From: JBGPTK01 sp963797765
Lineage (GTDB): Bacteria; Acidobacteriota; Terriglobia; Acidiferrales; UBA7541
Assembly (NCBI GenBank): GCA_963797765.1
Contig: CAWCQU010000002.1
Coordinates: 1,550,001 to 1,614,000 of the forward strand
Reading direction: 5' to 3'
Length of the DNA: 64,000 nucleotides
The position numbers and the translations under genes are program-made. Below, one piece after another: positions 17,049 through 25,119 of this stretch; position 1 is the stretch's first letter; every line of letters starts with the position of its first letter. The notes under the pieces are model-generated. The model worked only from the letters and a program-made list of their open reading frames with translations. It made no database searches and was not told the DNA's origin.

Positions 17049-17834
17049 TTGAAAATCATTTGCGCCATATTCCTGAGCACGGGAATCGCCTTGCTTTCTT
17101 TTGCCGCGACGCCTGCCGCCGCGCAGGATAACTACGAAATTCAAGTCTATGGCTATGATACCGTTGCCCCTCATCACACCATGGTCGAATGGCACAATAA
17201 TTTCACCATCGACGGCTCCAAGGAAACCATCAACGGCGTAGCGCCCACCAACCACGCCTTCCACGAAACCATTGAAATCACCCACGGCTTCTCCACCTGG
17301 TTTGAAACCGGTTTCTACATTTTCACTTCCGCCCGCTCCGGCGACGGCTGGGATTGGGTGGGCGATCACATTCGCCCGCGCTTCCGCGTTCCGCCAAGCT
17401 GGCACTGGCCCGTGGGCGTGAGCGTTTCGAACGAGATCGGCTACCAGCGCCACAAGTTTTCCGAGGATACCTGGACCTGGGAAATCCGCCCGATCATCGA
17501 CCAGAAAATCGGCCGCTGGTATTGGTCAATTAATCCGACCTTGGACCGTTCGTTCCACGGCCCGGGAGTAAGCCAGGGCGTCATCTTCTCTCCAAATTTC
17601 AAATTCAGCTACGACCTGACGCACAAAATAGCCGCCGGCCTGGAATATTACGGCGCGGTCGGCCCGGTCACCGGCTTCGACGCCATCCACGATCAGCAGC
17701 ATCAAATTTTCCCAGCCATCGACCTGGACCTCGGCGAAAAATGGGAATTCAATGCCGGCCTCGGCGTCGGCATCACCGGCGCCACCGATCACATCATCGC
17801 CAAGATGATCCTGGGTTACCGCTTCAATTTCTGA
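17049..17834 (+). CDS. Exported envelope protein, probable outer-membrane beta-barrel
   Basis: The TTG at 17049 is chosen because an AGGAG lies 9 bp upstream and it begins a good signal peptide (LKIICAIFLSTGIALLSFAATPAAAQ). The in-frame GTG at 17043 would be only 3 bp from that site. The mature part alternates aromatic and polar residues (WDWVGDHIRPRFRVPPSW, GRWYWSINPTLDRSF, LEYYGAVGPV) and ends in an aromatic, ILGYRFNF, typical of outer-membrane barrels. About 261 aa. I do not recognise a named family. Confidence 0.65.
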   Translation: MKIICAIFLSTGIALLSFAATPAAAQDNYEIQVYGYDTVAPHHTMVEWHNNFTIDGSKETINGVAPTNHAFHETIEITHGFSTWFETGFYIFTSARSGDGWDWVGDHIRPRFRVPPSWHWPVGVSVSNEIGYQRHKFSEDTWTWEIRPIIDQKIGRWYWSINPTLDRSFHGPGVSQGVIFSPNFKFSYDLTHKIAAGLEYYGAVGPVTGFDAIHDQQHQIFPAIDLDLGEKWEFNAGLGVGITGATDHIIAKMILGYRFNF

Positions 17835-17899
17835 TTCTGCTGTTTCTTATGTTCCAGTTTTCAGCTTTCCAGCATTAACGCTTGTAAACCTTCCCACTG

Positions 17900-17929
17900 T
17901 TGATAAGCGAATTGCAATGCTGCTATGTT
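17900..17929 (+). promoter_or_regulatory. Possible promoter for the VWFA gene
   Basis: TTGATA (17900), an 18-bp spacer and TATGTT (17924). If used, transcription would begin near 17936, right at the in-frame ATG at 17937, implying a leaderless message that starts four codons inside the longest frame. Confidence 0.3.
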
Positions 17930-19634
17930 TCGTCTCATGCGCAGTGTCCTGGGTCCGCTTCTCGCGGCTAGTTTGCTCGCAACCTCTGCGGGCGGGAGTC
18001 AATCAGAGCCGGCGAAAATTCAAGTGGGCGTAGACCTGGTTCCCCTTGCCGTCCGCGTCACCGATCGTCACGGAAATAATGTGCAGGGACTCGACGCCAA
18101 GGATTTCGAAATCTTGGAGAATAGTCGCCCGCAAAAGATCAGTTTCTTCAGTACCGGAGACCAGCCCGTAAGTATGACCATTCTGCTCGACGCCAGCAGC
18201 AGCATGAATTCCAGCGGCAAGCTGCAACCCGCCCGAGCCATGCTGGCCCAACTTGTGAACCGCAGCCATCCGCAGGACGAAATTTCACTGATGCCGTTCA
18301 CCGACCAGGCCGGACCGGTTCAATTGCTTACTCGCGAACAACTCAGCAGTCCATCCATCTTCCAACTCGCGCCGCAGAAAGGCGGCACCGCTCTCTACGA
18401 TGCAATTGCCGTCGCGTTATGCCGGCTCCGCTCCTCCGCGAATCTGCAGCAAGAGGTCGTGGTGATCACCGACGGCGCTGACCAGCACAGCCGCATCGGC
18501 CTGGAATCCCTGATCCGGCTGGTACAAGCTTCGCGAGCTCAATTGTTCATGGTCGGCTTCTTCAGCCCATCGGAACTGCAACTCTACCGGTCGGGCGACA
18601 AATCGGTGATCCTGTACACCGGCCGCGAAATTGATAATCCCATCGTGGCCTTCGACCGGCTCGCGAAAGAATCCGGCGCTGAAGCATTTTTCCCCACCTC
18701 GCAGAACGCCCTGAAGCAGGCTTTGGAAGCAATTGCCGGAACACTCGAGTCTCAGTATCTGCTCGCATACTATCCGCAAGTCGAAAGCGCTGGTTTCCGC
18801 AAGATCGAAGTGAAAGTACACCGCCACGGATTAACAGTTCGAGCCCGCCGCGGCGTCGAGATGGAACCCTCATCTGCGGATTTGCCGGTCCATTTCCTGC
18901 ACGGCCCCTGCGCCATCTCGCCGGAATCCCATCCCTACCCCTACGAGTCACACCTGATCCAAAATCACGACTCGCTTCTTTACAAAGACAACTTTTCCGA
19001 TCCTCGCAGCGGCTGGCCGGATCGCAAAGGCTCCAAATACACATCCGCAGGATACGAACTCTCGTTCGACAACTCGCCCCAAAGCCGCCAGCCTGGAGAA
19101 AAGATTTTTTTCAATTTGAGCCCGATTGGAGAGGGAGTGCTGGCCGCATACGGAACATGGTGGCAGGATTTCCGAGCGTCCGTACTTGTCGACGCCAATT
19201 GGCCGAAACTGGAAGGATCGAGTCCGACATCACCGCGTTCGCCGACGATCAACGCATATTCCTCCGCAGCCGGCCTTGTTTTTCGCATGAATGACGGGGG
19301 ATTCTACGCTTTTCTTCTGAGCACGTCGGGGAGAGGAACCACGTTGTGGTTCAAGCTCGTGAGCAAGACCTACAGCGGTGCTTATACCGATATTGTGCCG
19401 TGGACCGAAATTCCGGAGCTGGAATCCGCGAGATCCGGCTCGCCTCAGGAACGCACCTCTTCACCGAAGAAAATTTCCGTCGAATGCATCGGCGACAACA
19501 TCAGCTTGTTTGTAGGTGAGCAGAAAGTTGCCAGTTTGAAGGATGAAACTCTTGGGAATGGATACGTCGGCATGGCACTTTTTGGCAATGGCCGCGCCAT
19601 ATTTCGCGATTTGGAGGTTCAATCGTTGAAGTGA
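17925..19634 (+). CDS. VWFA-related acidobacterial domain protein
   Basis: A 569-aa exported protein; the signal peptide lies in MRSVLGPLLAASLLATSAGG. QVGVDLVPLAVRVTDRHGNNV and LDAKDFEILENSRPQKISFF are the opening of the VWFA-related acidobacterial domain (TIGR03436). The metal-ion-dependent adhesion site DASSS follows in TILLDASSSMNS, with VVVITDGADQHS further on. After about residue 330 a separate beta-rich region (DNFSDPRSGWPDRKG, ending NGRAIFRDLEVQSLK) resembles a LamG/DUF1080-type sugar- or ligand-binding domain. Function is unknown; members are secreted and abundant in Acidobacteriota. The start may be 17937. Confidence 0.8.
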   Translation: MFRLMRSVLGPLLAASLLATSAGGSQSEPAKIQVGVDLVPLAVRVTDRHGNNVQGLDAKDFEILENSRPQKISFFSTGDQPVSMTILLDASSSMNSSGKLQPARAMLAQLVNRSHPQDEISLMPFTDQAGPVQLLTREQLSSPSIFQLAPQKGGTALYDAIAVALCRLRSSANLQQEVVVITDGADQHSRIGLESLIRLVQASRAQLFMVGFFSPSELQLYRSGDKSVILYTGREIDNPIVAFDRLAKESGAEAFFPTSQNALKQALEAIAGTLESQYLLAYYPQVESAGFRKIEVKVHRHGLTVRARRGVEMEPSSADLPVHFLHGPCAISPESHPYPYESHLIQNHDSLLYKDNFSDPRSGWPDRKGSKYTSAGYELSFDNSPQSRQPGEKIFFNLSPIGEGVLAAYGTWWQDFRASVLVDANWPKLEGSSPTSPRSPTINAYSSAAGLVFRMNDGGFYAFLLSTSGRGTTLWFKLVSKTYSGAYTDIVPWTEIPELESARSGSPQERTSSPKKISVECIGDNISLFVGEQKVASLKDETLGNGYVGMALFGNGRAIFRDLEVQSLK

Positions 19635-19655
19635 GGTGGACATCACCGCCCCTCC

Positions 19656-19692
19656 CTCTCGGCGTACTCCGCGTCTCCGCGGTAAAGCCTTT
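19656..19692. repeat. Dispersed repeat family B, copy 2
   Basis: CTCTCGGCGTACTCCGCG followed by TCTCCGCGGTAAAGCC, matching the element at 3169. Confidence 0.6.
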
Positions 19693-19758
19693 CGGCAAAT
19701 TCCACAACTCAACCAGGCACACTGCTTCGTTGACGAAACCGCCTTCCGCCTTTGTCGT

Positions 19759-19782
19759 CGTTCCGAACGAAGTGAGGAATCC
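19759..19782. repeat. Dispersed repeat family A, copy 3
   Basis: GTTCCGAACGAAGTGAGGAA then TCC, matching the copies at 1001 and 16923. It lies upstream of the rplU promoter. Confidence 0.6.
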
Positions 19783-19821
19783 CGCGCAACAGCCACCGGC
19801 TACTACCCGCGCATTGCTTCG

Positions 19822-19851
19822 TTGACGGACCCACCCGCCGCACGGTAAAAT
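19822..19851 (+). promoter_or_regulatory. Sigma-70-like promoter of rplU-rpmA
   Basis: TTGACG (19822) and TAAAAT (19846) with an 18-bp spacer, 30 bp before the rplU ATG, which has its own TGGAGG site. Confidence 0.5.
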
Positions 19852-19881
19852 GGCGGTTTCTCAATTACATCTGGAGGCTGT

Positions 19882-20196
19882 ATGTACGCCGTCATTCGGA
19901 GTGGAGGGAAGCAGTATCGAGTCGCGCCGGGCGAAACCGTCCAGGTGGAACGCCTGCCCGGCAAAGTCGGCGGCAAAATCACGTTTGACGACGTGCTGGC
20001 CGTGCACAATGACGAGAAGAAAACTTTTGCCGGGTCTCACGCGTCCAAGGCGAAGGTTGTCGGCAAGATCGTCGGGCAGGTCCGCGGGCCCAAGGTCCAA
20101 GTGATGAAATTCCGCAAGACCAAGCAATTCAAGATTCTGACTGGCCACCGGCAAAATTACACCACCGTGCAGGTCAGCGAAATTCAGTTCGAGTAG
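19882..20196 (+). CDS. rplU: Large ribosomal subunit protein bL21
   Basis: 104 aa, beginning MYAVIRSGGKQYRVAPGETVQVERLPG, the universal L21 opening. KVVGKIVGQVRGPKVQVMKFRKTKQF and TGHRQNYTTVQVSEI complete the match. It binds 23S rRNA in the 50S subunit. A TGGAGG site precedes the ATG. It is followed 8 bp later by rpmA in the usual L21-L27 pair. Nothing unusual. Confidence 0.97.
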   Translation: MYAVIRSGGKQYRVAPGETVQVERLPGKVGGKITFDDVLAVHNDEKKTFAGSHASKAKVVGKIVGQVRGPKVQVMKFRKTKQFKILTGHRQNYTTVQVSEIQFE

Positions 20197-20204
20197 AGGC
20201 TTCC

Positions 20205-20516
20205 ATGGCACATAAAAAGGGCGGCGGTTCATCTACAAACGGGCGCGATTCCCACGGGCAGAGGCTCGGGATCAAGCGTTTTGGGGGACAAGTAGTCCAC
20301 GGCGGCAGCATTCTGGTTCGCCAGCGCGGCACCCGCTACAAAGCCGGCACAAACGTGGGACGCGGCAAGGACGACACTTTGTTTGCCATGATCACCGGCG
20401 TCGTGAAATTCCAGGACAAGGGCCAATTGGGGAAATTTATCAGCATTCTGCCGCTGGAAGTTGCTGCTGCTGCCGCTGACAAAGAACCGAAGCCCGCTCC
20501 AGTTGCTGCTGATTAA
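20205..20516 (+). CDS. rpmA: Large ribosomal subunit protein bL27
   Basis: 103 aa. MAHKKGGGSSTNGRDSHGQR is the L27 start and needs no N-terminal processing, unlike the Firmicutes version. LGIKRFGGQVVHGGSILVRQRGT and NVGRGKDDTLFA follow. The N-terminal tail reaches the peptidyl-transferase centre. The C-terminal 15 residues are an Ala/Pro-rich tail (AAAAADKEPKPAPVAAD) beyond the normal fold. Confidence 0.97.
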   Translation: MAHKKGGGSSTNGRDSHGQRLGIKRFGGQVVHGGSILVRQRGTRYKAGTNVGRGKDDTLFAMITGVVKFQDKGQLGKFISILPLEVAAAAADKEPKPAPVAAD

Positions 20517-20540
20517 ATTTGTGAGATGGATCGTAGGTAG

Positions 20541-20596
20541 CACAGCCACTCCTGGCTGTGTTGGGCGGCTGTTTGCACAGGTGAGAGTGCCTGTGC
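20541..20596. terminator. Two consecutive hairpins between rpmA and obgE
   Basis: CACAGCCA/TGGCTGTG (20541-20560, perfect, 4-nt loop) and GCACAGG/CCTGTGC (20575-20596, perfect, 8-nt loop). No T-run follows, so termination is uncertain. They could instead be dispersed palindromes or an RNA-processing site. Confidence 0.45.
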
Positions 20597-20701
20597 CACT
20601 CTCCTTAGCGTATTCTTTTCCCTGGCAGTCGATGCTTGATCGTGTCGCCACAAGGCGTGGCGGCCTTAGCGGAATTTTGGTAGCTCTATAGCGAGTGATT
20701 C

Positions 20702-21823
20702 ATGTTTGTAGATGAAGCGAAAATCTTAGTGAAGGCCGGCGGCGGCGGAAATGGTTGCGTCGCATTTCGAAGGGAGAAGTTTGTCCCGCATGGCGGTCCT
20801 TCGGGAGGAGACGGCGGCGATGGCGCTGACATCATTCTCGAAGCCAATCCGCACGACAACACGCTCCTGCGCTACCGCTACAACCGTGAATTTCGCGCCG
20901 ACCGCGGCCGCCATGGCGAAGGCTCGAAATGCCACGGACGATCCGGCGTTGAAATGGTCCTCACGGTTCCGGTGGGCACGGTGGTATTCGATGAAGATAC
21001 CGGCCAGCCTCTTGTGGATTTCACCGAACCCGGACAGCGAATGGTGATCGCGAAAGGCGGGCACGGCGGACGCGGCAACGCGCATTTCGCCAAGCCCTGG
21101 CACCAGGCGCCGCGGGAACACGAAGATGGCAAACCGGGCGAAGAACGCCGGCTGAAACTGGTGTTGAAATTACTGGCTGATGTGGGGCTGGTGGGATTTC
21201 CGAATGCGGGCAAGTCCACGTTGATCTCACGTATTTCCGCCGCTCGCCCCAAAATTGCGGACTACCCATTCACAACGCTGGAGCCGCACCTCGGCGTTGT
21301 CTCGGCGGATACCGATCCGGGCCACGCGGTTGGCGGACGCACATTTTTGGTGGCGGACTTGCCTGGCCTGATCGAAGGCGCGCACGAAGGCGCGGGATTG
21401 GGCACGCGATTTCTGCGGCACATCGAACGCACTCGCCTGATCGCGCATTTGGTGGATACCAGCGATTCGAACGAACGCGATCCCGTGCGTGACTATGAAA
21501 TTATCGAAGGCGAATTGCGCGCTTTCAGCGAATCTTTGGCGGAAAAACAGCGCCTGGTGGTGGCGACGAAGCTGGATGCCACAACGGACCGCACGCATCT
21601 GGAGGAATTGCGCGCATATTGCACGTCGCGCAAGCTTCCGTTCTACGCGATTTCCGCGGCCACCGGGGAAGGGGTGAGCGAGTTGGTTCACGCGATGGCG
21701 GATGCCGTGGAGCGTTTGCGGCCAACGGCTGTTTCAGGCACCGCGAGCACGGACGCCTCTCTCGCCGCGAATCCGTCCGTCGTCCAGGAACCGTCTGAAG
21801 AGCGGCACACGGAGGAACGTTGA
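20702..21823 (+). CDS. obgE: GTPase Obg (CgtA)
   Basis: 373 aa. The glycine-rich Obg fold (FVDEAKILVKAGGGGNGCVAFRRE, GGPSGGDGGDGADI) comes first, then a G domain with P-loop VGFPNAGKSTLI near residue 165, DLPGLIEGAHEGAGLG and ATKLD. Obg is an essential GTPase linked to 50S assembly and stress control. The extra C-terminal domain is short. It follows rpmA and overlaps nadD by 4 bp (TTGA). Confidence 0.96.
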   Translation: MFVDEAKILVKAGGGGNGCVAFRREKFVPHGGPSGGDGGDGADIILEANPHDNTLLRYRYNREFRADRGRHGEGSKCHGRSGVEMVLTVPVGTVVFDEDTGQPLVDFTEPGQRMVIAKGGHGGRGNAHFAKPWHQAPREHEDGKPGEERRLKLVLKLLADVGLVGFPNAGKSTLISRISAARPKIADYPFTTLEPHLGVVSADTDPGHAVGGRTFLVADLPGLIEGAHEGAGLGTRFLRHIERTRLIAHLVDTSDSNERDPVRDYEIIEGELRAFSESLAEKQRLVVATKLDATTDRTHLEELRAYCTSRKLPFYAISAATGEGVSELVHAMADAVERLRPTAVSGTASTDASLAANPSVVQEPSEERHTEER

Positions 21824-22509
21824 ACGCCTCCCGTGCGCGCAAATCGCGAGCCTCTGGACGCACGATTGCGCTGTTCGGCGGAACATTTGATCCTGTTCAC
21901 TCCGGCCATTTGGCGGTAGCCAACGCGGTGCAGCGGCAATTCCAATTGGACGCCATCTATTTTGTTACTTCCAGCCGTCCGCCGCACAAGACCAAGCGCG
22001 AGCTCGCGCCGTTCGCTCATCGCTACGCAATGGTTGTACTGGCCTGCGCCGGGCACACTCACTTTTTGCCTTCTCTCGCGGAATCCGATACGGACGGCAA
22101 CAAGAAACAAATCTACTATTCGATCGATACAGTGGGATATTTTCAGCGGGAATTCCCGGGCGACAAACTTTATTTTATTCTTGGCGCCGATTCGTTCCTC
22201 GAAATTCAAACCTGGAAAGATCACGAAGCATTGTTGGATACCTGCGATTTTATCATTGCCAGCCGCCCCGGCTTCCCTTTGGACGAGCTGCGCCATGCAA
22301 TTCCCTCGAAATTTTTCAACTCAGCCTCCGCCAGGGCCGATCGCCAGACGATCACCTTGCGTAAATCAGAAGTCCATCTGCTTCCGGCTGTCCGCAGCCA
22401 TGTATCATCGACGGAAGTCCGTGAGCGGCTGAAACGCGGGGAATCGATCCATGGGCTTGTGCCGCAACGAGTAGAGGATTACATTCTCCAACAGGCTCTG
22501 TACCGGTGA
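21820..22509 (+). CDS. nadD: Nicotinate-nucleotide adenylyltransferase
   Basis: 229 aa with a TTG start that overlaps the obgE stop; GGAGGAA lies 2-8 bp upstream. GGTFDPVHSGHLAVANAV contains the nucleotidyltransferase (H/T)xGH motif and HVSSTEVRERL is the ISSTxxR motif. The enzyme adenylates nicotinate mononucleotide in NAD biosynthesis. A basic N-terminal stretch (NASRARKSRASGR) precedes the conserved start and may be a small extension. rsfS follows with a 4-bp overlap. Confidence 0.95.
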   Translation: MNASRARKSRASGRTIALFGGTFDPVHSGHLAVANAVQRQFQLDAIYFVTSSRPPHKTKRELAPFAHRYAMVVLACAGHTHFLPSLAESDTDGNKKQIYYSIDTVGYFQREFPGDKLYFILGADSFLEIQTWKDHEALLDTCDFIIASRPGFPLDELRHAIPSKFFNSASARADRQTITLRKSEVHLLPAVRSHVSSTEVRERLKRGESIHGLVPQRVEDYILQQALYR

Positions 22510-22898
22510 ATCTGAACTCCCTTTATCCCGAACTCGGCTGGGCCGTCGAAGCGGCGCAGGAAAAGCAAGCCGTGGACACCACTGTGCTCCATTTGAAAGA
22601 TCTGGGAGCGTTCGCGGAATATTTTTTGCTCTGCACGGCGCTCAGCACACCGCAAATGCAGGCCATTGCATCCGAAATCGAGCAACAACTCACGCGCAAC
22701 GGAGTGCGCCTCGCGCACAGCGAAGGACGCAACAGCGATGAATGGATGCTGCTCGACTACGGCAGCCTGGTAGTGCACATTTTTAGCCAGCGCGCGCGTG
22801 TCTTCTACGATCTGGAACGGCTGTGGCGTTCGGCAAAGCGCGTGGATATTCCGCCGCCCGGCCCGCAGGCCGCTGCCGGAGGATCAAGACGGCCATGA
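22506..22898 (+). CDS. rsfS: Ribosome silencing factor RsfS
   Basis: 130 aa with a GTG start overlapping the nadD stop. Hallmarks: AVDTTVLHLKDLGAFAEYFLLCTALSTPQMQAIA and GRNSDEWMLLDYGSLVVHIFSQRARVFYDLERLW. RsfS binds L14 and blocks joining of the 30S and 50S subunits under starvation. The obg-nadD-rsfS-rlmH order is widespread, but here a sigma-54 activator gene sits between rsfS and rlmH, overlapping rsfS by 4 bp. Confidence 0.95.
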   Translation: MNLNSLYPELGWAVEAAQEKQAVDTTVLHLKDLGAFAEYFLLCTALSTPQMQAIASEIEQQLTRNGVRLAHSEGRNSDEWMLLDYGSLVVHIFSQRARVFYDLERLWRSAKRVDIPPPGPQAAAGGSRRP

Positions 22899-23846
22899 GC
22901 GCTGCCCACATCGAATGGGTGGCGGCGGATCCTATTTCTCTTCACGTCCTGGAGCTCGCCGAAAAAGTTTCCGAAACGTCCACCACGCTGCTGATTACCG
23001 GGGAAAGCGGAACCGGCAAGGATCAATTGGCGCGCTGGATTCACGATTCCGGCCCGCGCCGCGATGCGCCTTACCTTGAAAATCGATTGCGCCAGCTTGC
23101 CTGCCGAATTGGTTGAATCGGAATTATTTGGACACGAAAAAGGCGCCTTCACCGGGGCCATTGCGCGGAAGTTCGGACGCTTCGAACTTGCCCAGAGCGG
23201 AACAATCGTGCTCGATGAAGTGGCGGCGCTCGCTCCGGGAATTCAGGCGAAGCTCTTGCGCATTCTGGAAGAGCGCCGGTTCGAGCGGCTGGGCGGTACG
23301 GAAAGCCTGAAGATCGACGCCCGGTTGATCGCGCTGACGAACACCGATCTTGCGACCGGCGTTTCCAGCGGGCGTTTCCGCGAAGATCTCTTTTTCCGGC
23401 TGAGCGTGCTGGTGATTTCCGTGCCACCCCTACGCGAGCGCCGGGCTGACATTGCGCCGCTGATTCAGCATTTACTTGCGCGGCTGGGCGGAGTTCACGG
23501 GCGGCCGGAAGCGCGCTTGGACGCTCCGGCCATGCGGTTGCTGGAATCTTATGAATGGCCGGGAAATGTGCGCGAACTTAAAAATGCAATCGAACATGCG
23601 CTGACGTTCGCCAAGTATGCCGGCAAAGAAGCCGTGCTGCGGCCCCAGGATTTTCCGGCGATCATTCAGCGCGCAGCTGCTCCCAGCACCCTGGGAGAAA
23701 ACCTCCGCTCGCTGAATGAGATGGAAAGCGAAGCGATTCGTGCGACGCTGGAAGCGACTCATTATAAAATTTCACGCGCCGCGGAAATCCTGGGGATCAG
23801 CCGCAAAACACTGCTCGAAAAACGGAAGAAGTACGGCCTGTTGTAA
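22895..23846 (+). pseudogene. Sigma-54 activator (AAA+ and Fis-type HTH, no receiver), one frameshift
   Basis: From the ATG at 22895 the first frame gives the Walker A motif GESGTGKD and ends after RRDAPYL. One extra base near 23079 shifts the frame, after which KIDCASLPAELVESELFGHEKGAFTGA continues (GAFTGA loop intact). LDEVAAL is the Walker B region, and RSLNEMESEAIRATL...ISRAAEILGISRKTLLEKRKKYGLL is the Fis-type HTH. There is no N-terminal sensory or receiver domain. Repaired length is about 316 aa. It overlaps rsfS by 4 bp. Either a read error or real inactivation. Confidence 0.85.
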
Positions 23847-23927
23847 CCATGCCTCGCAGCAAACTTCTCTTGTCTTCCGTCGCGGAATTCCTGGAATGAG
23901 CATGCCGGAATTCGATCGAGAAGTTCG

Positions 23928-24359
23928 ATGAAGATTCGCCTGGTGATGCTGGGAAAAACGCGGCGCGCCGAAATTCGCGCGCTCGTGGACGATTATTTGA
24001 AGCGCATCGCCCATTATTGCGAAATCGAAACCACTGAATTGCGCGAAGCCAGCGGCTCGGCTCTAAAGAAATTAAAAATTGAGCCCAGCGCGGCAATCGT
24101 GATGCTCGACGCCGCCGGGAAACAATATTCTTCCGCTGAATTTGCCCGCTGGCTGGGCGGGCTGCGCGATCGCGGCGCGCGCGAGCTGGTTTTTCTTTGT
24201 GGAGATGCAGCCGGTTTTCCGGAATCCTTGCGTGGCAGCGCGCGGGAACGTATCTCGCTTTCTACTCTTACGTTGCCGCACGAATTCGCTCGCGTCGTTC
24301 TGGTGGAGCAAATTTACCGGGCGTTCGCAATTCTCGCCGGACACCCCTACCCGAAATAG
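23928..24359 (+). CDS. rlmH: 23S rRNA (pseudouridine1915-N3)-methyltransferase RlmH
   Basis: 143 aa. MKIRLVMLGKTRRAEIRALVDDYLKRI is the start of the family and LTLPHEFARVVLVEQIYRAFAILAGHPY its C-terminus. RlmH is a SPOUT-class homodimer that methylates Psi1915 of 23S rRNA. Two conserved motifs differ from the usual form: the AdoMet loop reads LCGDAAGF where most have GG-x-x-G, and the tail ends HPYPK rather than HPYH(R/K). Activity is probable but not certain. The neighbourhood (obgE-nadD-rsfS) fits. Confidence 0.9.
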   Translation: MKIRLVMLGKTRRAEIRALVDDYLKRIAHYCEIETTELREASGSALKKLKIEPSAAIVMLDAAGKQYSSAEFARWLGGLRDRGARELVFLCGDAAGFPESLRGSARERISLSTLTLPHEFARVVLVEQIYRAFAILAGHPYPK

Positions 24360-24382
24360 CTCGAATAAGGTAAAACCTGAGC

Positions 24383-24763
24383 ATGGCCATCAAAATTTCT
24401 TACGATACCAAAGCACCAACCGCCGCAATCGAACTGATGATCACCAATCCTCTGCCCGACTATGATCTCGATGACGTCGAAGCCGCTGTCCCGCGCGAAA
24501 TCGATCCCATTCTTGCCTCGCAGGGATTCAAGGACCTGATTGACGAGACTCGCGGGATGCTGGACCGCGAGCTGGCCGGAACCGGACTCGAAATTGCGCA
24601 ACTAACCGGAGCGATTTGCCGCGACGGCTCCGTCCACCGTCCGGGCGTTTGGCTTGTCCTCCGTCAGTCCGGAGTGCCCTCGGATCGGCCAATGCCCCGC
24701 ACGGAACACGCCAGGATCGGCGATGTCGCGGATAAAATCAGCGTCTATCTGCAACTTTCCTGA
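24383..24763 (+). CDS. Hypothetical protein (126 aa)
   Basis: MAIKISYDTKAPTAAIELMITNPLPDYDLDD opens a compact, acidic, soluble protein without signal peptide or membrane segment. GVWLVLRQSGVPSDRPMPRTEHARIGDVADKISVYLQLS forms the end. It begins 23 bp after rlmH and may be co-transcribed, with no strong ribosome binding site. I do not recognise the family and see no catalytic motif. Confidence 0.6.
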   Translation: MAIKISYDTKAPTAAIELMITNPLPDYDLDDVEAAVPREIDPILASQGFKDLIDETRGMLDRELAGTGLEIAQLTGAICRDGSVHRPGVWLVLRQSGVPSDRPMPRTEHARIGDVADKISVYLQLS

Positions 24764-24789
24764 GTTCACTTCGCCCGTCATCGGTTTGG

Positions 24790-25029
24790 CCGTCATCCTG
24801 AGCCAACACTCTCTTATTTAATTCCACAGGCACGTCGCGAAGGATTCAGCGCAGCATTCGCGCAAACGACCAAGTCAAATGCAGGCGCAACCCCCGGTTT
24901 CTAGATCCACCTCTCGGTTTCAGTCTTTGCCCGTCATCCTGAGCCAAAACGCTCTCATTGAAGTCCACGGGCACGTCGCGAAGGATCCAGCGCAGCATCC
25001 GCCCAAACAACCAAGTTCAATGCGTCCGC
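24790..25029. repeat. Tandem pair of ~100-bp direct repeats with family C ends
   Basis: Copy 1 (about 24790-24889) and copy 2 (about 24931-25029) share CCGTCATCCTGAGCCAA, CCACRGGCACGTCGCGAAGG, CAGCGCAGCAT and AAACRACCAAGT in the same order, with small substitutions and length differences. They fill most of the 356-bp gap before cobO, and no gene is visible in that gap. Confidence 0.65.
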
Positions 25030-25119
25030 AATACGCGCTTGTGCCTGGCAGGCTTGACGTTTTCGCTCAGCACGCTCAGTATTCTTGATTGTCTCGTGCG
25101 CCAGAAGGCTGCCGAATCC

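Noticed and set aside
24790..25029. CRISPR array
   Set aside because: Only two long, diverged copies and no regular short repeats with spacers; it is a direct duplication of a dispersed element.
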